Positions 5,401 to 5,479 of a stretch of 5,479 nt of DNA are shown here, piece by piece; position 1 is the stretch's first letter; each line of letters starts with the position of its first letter. The notes beneath the pieces are model-generated. The model saw only the letters and a list, made by a program, of their open reading frames with translations. It was not told where the DNA came from and did not search any database. A program made the translations under genes and the position numbers. Source of the DNA: Alphaproteobacteria bacterium (GTDB lineage Bacteria; Pseudomonadota; Alphaproteobacteria; Rs-D84); NCBI GenBank assembly GCA_017964865.1, contig JAGCRE010000039.1:1-5479 (forward strand), written 5' to 3'.

Positions 5401-5479
5401 AATACGCGATGTTATTGCACCACTGGCCCCGACACGCGATTCCGCCACAGCCGTTGCGACCGGACTTGTCGGACGTGAT
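2401..5479 (-). CDS. Giant cysteine-rich modular protein, probably envelope-anchored, 5' end outside window
   Basis: The minus-strand frame is open from the window edge to TAA at 2403-2401, giving 1025 visible residues. A GTG at 5448 is only an internal Val codon, because ten more in-frame codons precede it without a stop; the true start and any signal peptide lie outside. Numbering from that Val, a Ser/Thr-rich linker (28-42) is followed by five six-cysteine modules: 51-92, 151-192, 235-307, 364-419 and 484-552. A further cluster sits at 611, 619, 621 and 632, with later cysteines at 679, 732, 767, 848, 924 and 996. Two Gly/Ala-rich hydrophobic stretches (about 798-820 and 946-964) bracket a helical, partly coiled-coil segment (844-940) and may form a membrane hairpin. 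The regular cysteines imply disulfides, hence an exported location. No enzyme motif or named family is recognised; a structural or adhesive surface role is only a guess. The gene ends in an intrinsic terminator. Confidence 0.9.
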   Translation of the reverse strand, partial: SRPTSPVATAVAESRVGASGAITSRIPTLSTKVSKAPSSNTTTTTTSGSTTSAALLANAECIDAYTDCIKGADVCGENFEECTTNVLFHGKMPNCLSTLGQCSSAGVESLFGTSNIAALSNVSSKNSYDEVTGYTYPTDGSIMGQMITAAAISNRYDTSTCIRRYTSCLKKEFVCGSDFELCTTDKEFKKQRVFCDSTLARCAGDGVKELLGSSSLTAAPSKTSRVGEMISEGAALAAVNAVSTCYKSVDKCIENACAENPYKCYENSSQSIVDIVDAINNGTPLTTELIEDMVSKSSIAAYIKNSCFDTIGSSKYCYATFIGDGQMPTNAQLRDEDNQAEIYEEAYSARMNASMKAKIADLVDKFDTKAKQKCTEIIKSCAMRVCGGGSGAACYSAVFGNSAKSVNGAATYNDIKTGCAAIVNTDTNCKYAAANPDATGSYTYSYINRDAFDILFPEYDDGAEKDVIGVIASLNASLATSYNDAALANMKKQCQLVATSCVKSMCGNDYVNCYRSRTDVYSDLTQSGNDKFDLSMNKVGGVLDYTIVLGLCLDTVKTASACEEHLAIESNKIRVNASQYSDSWGGASSVREGWIDAGSATKVDAKTQKVAMTDAYGNKLCKTDDNEECVCGTLSETSNKVCNDPIMVDYTTYVQSQAASSLFKDLIYDIEKEAQAKYNAKLNREQQMCLTSNAGGIIGDKDMGSTFMWVKLKGNRVPKDYTVNGLKTTAFTASNDLYGSFCRVRVTLQSDDKKIQEAMKGKSWTTAYFATGDSFTCGSWIPERDLQDIANDVASEKTQSMRDSQDKTAFWTTLIGTIGGGIGGYALGENIRSGDIFPGLTGNSQNKNAKALTSAKTCLSKIETVWREDNTPNNKQDLYDSLLDAAIAAGQAGVKSKYTDEVKSVAKQVSESQYSHQYITEDNRNKIDSLERECKTIKAELEDVTSGNQNNKEYRLLTPITTLVSAAAGGATVWKATRDIQDANLTAAEKAAYNEWMNNVGRHITCYIGGDEAGSYGDIITTSLE
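3793..3999 (-). repeat. Type B six-cysteine module, copy 3 (giant protein)
   Basis: Residues 484-552. The spacing is C-x6-C-x4-C-x6-C, then 38 residues, then C-x9-C (542, 552). It contains SMCG and NCY words resembling RVCG and ACY in copy 2. Confidence 0.65.
4192..4359 (-). repeat. Type B six-cysteine module, copy 2 (giant protein)
   Basis: Residues 364-419. The spacing is C-x6-C-x4-C-x7-C, then 24 residues, then C-x9-C (409, 419). It contains RVCG, echoing VCG of the type A modules. Confidence 0.65.
4528..4746 (-). repeat. Type B six-cysteine module, copy 1 (giant protein)
   Basis: Residues 235-307. The spacing is C-x6-C-x4-C-x6-C, then 42 residues, then C-x9-C (297, 307). It shares the opening C-x6-C with the type A modules but has a wider gap and a different closing pair. 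Confidence 0.6.
4843..4998 (-). repeat. Type A six-cysteine module, copy 2 (giant protein)
   Basis: Residues 151-202. Cysteines 151, 158, 165, 172, 185 and 192 have spacing identical to copy 1. The intervening residues have diverged well beyond the cysteines, so the duplication is old and the cysteine pattern is under constraint. Confidence 0.85.
5143..5298 (-). repeat. Type A six-cysteine module, copy 1 (giant protein)
   Basis: Residues 51-102 (Val at 5448 taken as 1). Cysteines 51, 58, 65, 72, 85 and 92 follow the spacing x6, x6, x6, x12, x6. It is the tandem partner of 4843-4998, exactly 100 residues earlier, with 24 of 52 residues identical without gaps. Shared words are YT, VCG, FE, CTT, STL and GV. 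Confidence 0.85.

Noticed and set aside
5446..5448. GTG at 5448 as the start of the giant protein
   Set aside because: Ten in-frame codons before it reach the window edge without a stop, there is no ribosome binding site, and the protein would lack a signal peptide despite its many cysteines. It reads as an internal Val.

Overview
The window looks like a chromosomal stretch from an AT-leaning Gram-negative bacterium, most likely a host-associated alphaproteobacterium. Three things suggest this: long exported cysteine-rich proteins, a small single-domain GIY-YIG nuclease of a type common in that class, and palindromic repeats of the GTCATCCCCGC...GCGGGGAT type. This placement is inference; there is no rRNA or housekeeping marker gene here.

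Layout. Two large minus-strand genes fill almost all of the window and both run off an edge. At the right, positions 5479 to 2401 hold the C-terminal 1025 residues of a giant cysteine-rich protein that starts beyond the window. At the left, positions 1762 to 1 hold the N-terminal 587 residues of a second secreted cysteine-rich protein that ends beyond the window. Both proteins carry modules of six cysteines with related spacing (C-x6-C at the start, and in the closest cases C-x12-C-x6-C at the end), so they probably belong to one envelope or extracellular family. I do not recognise a named family or function for either.

The gap between them (1763-2400) holds a compact, opposite-strand unit at 1909-2350. 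It consists of a GIY-YIG nuclease gene (1988-2308) bracketed by imperfect 41-42 bp inverted repeats, each containing an 8-bp-stem hairpin. The unit is flanked exactly by a 5-bp direct repeat, AAGTC, as expected of a target-site duplication. Removing the unit and one AAGTC copy restores a 12-bp-arm stem-loop (11 of 12 pairs) whose loop is AAGTC. The simplest reading is that a nuclease cassette inserted into the loop of a hairpin between two genes. This is the most interesting signal in the window.

A 12-bp-stem terminator at 2376-2402 serves both convergent transcripts: the giant gene from the right and the nuclease gene from the left. The left gene has its own purine-rich ribosome binding site and probably its own promoter, so the two large genes are likely separate transcription units.
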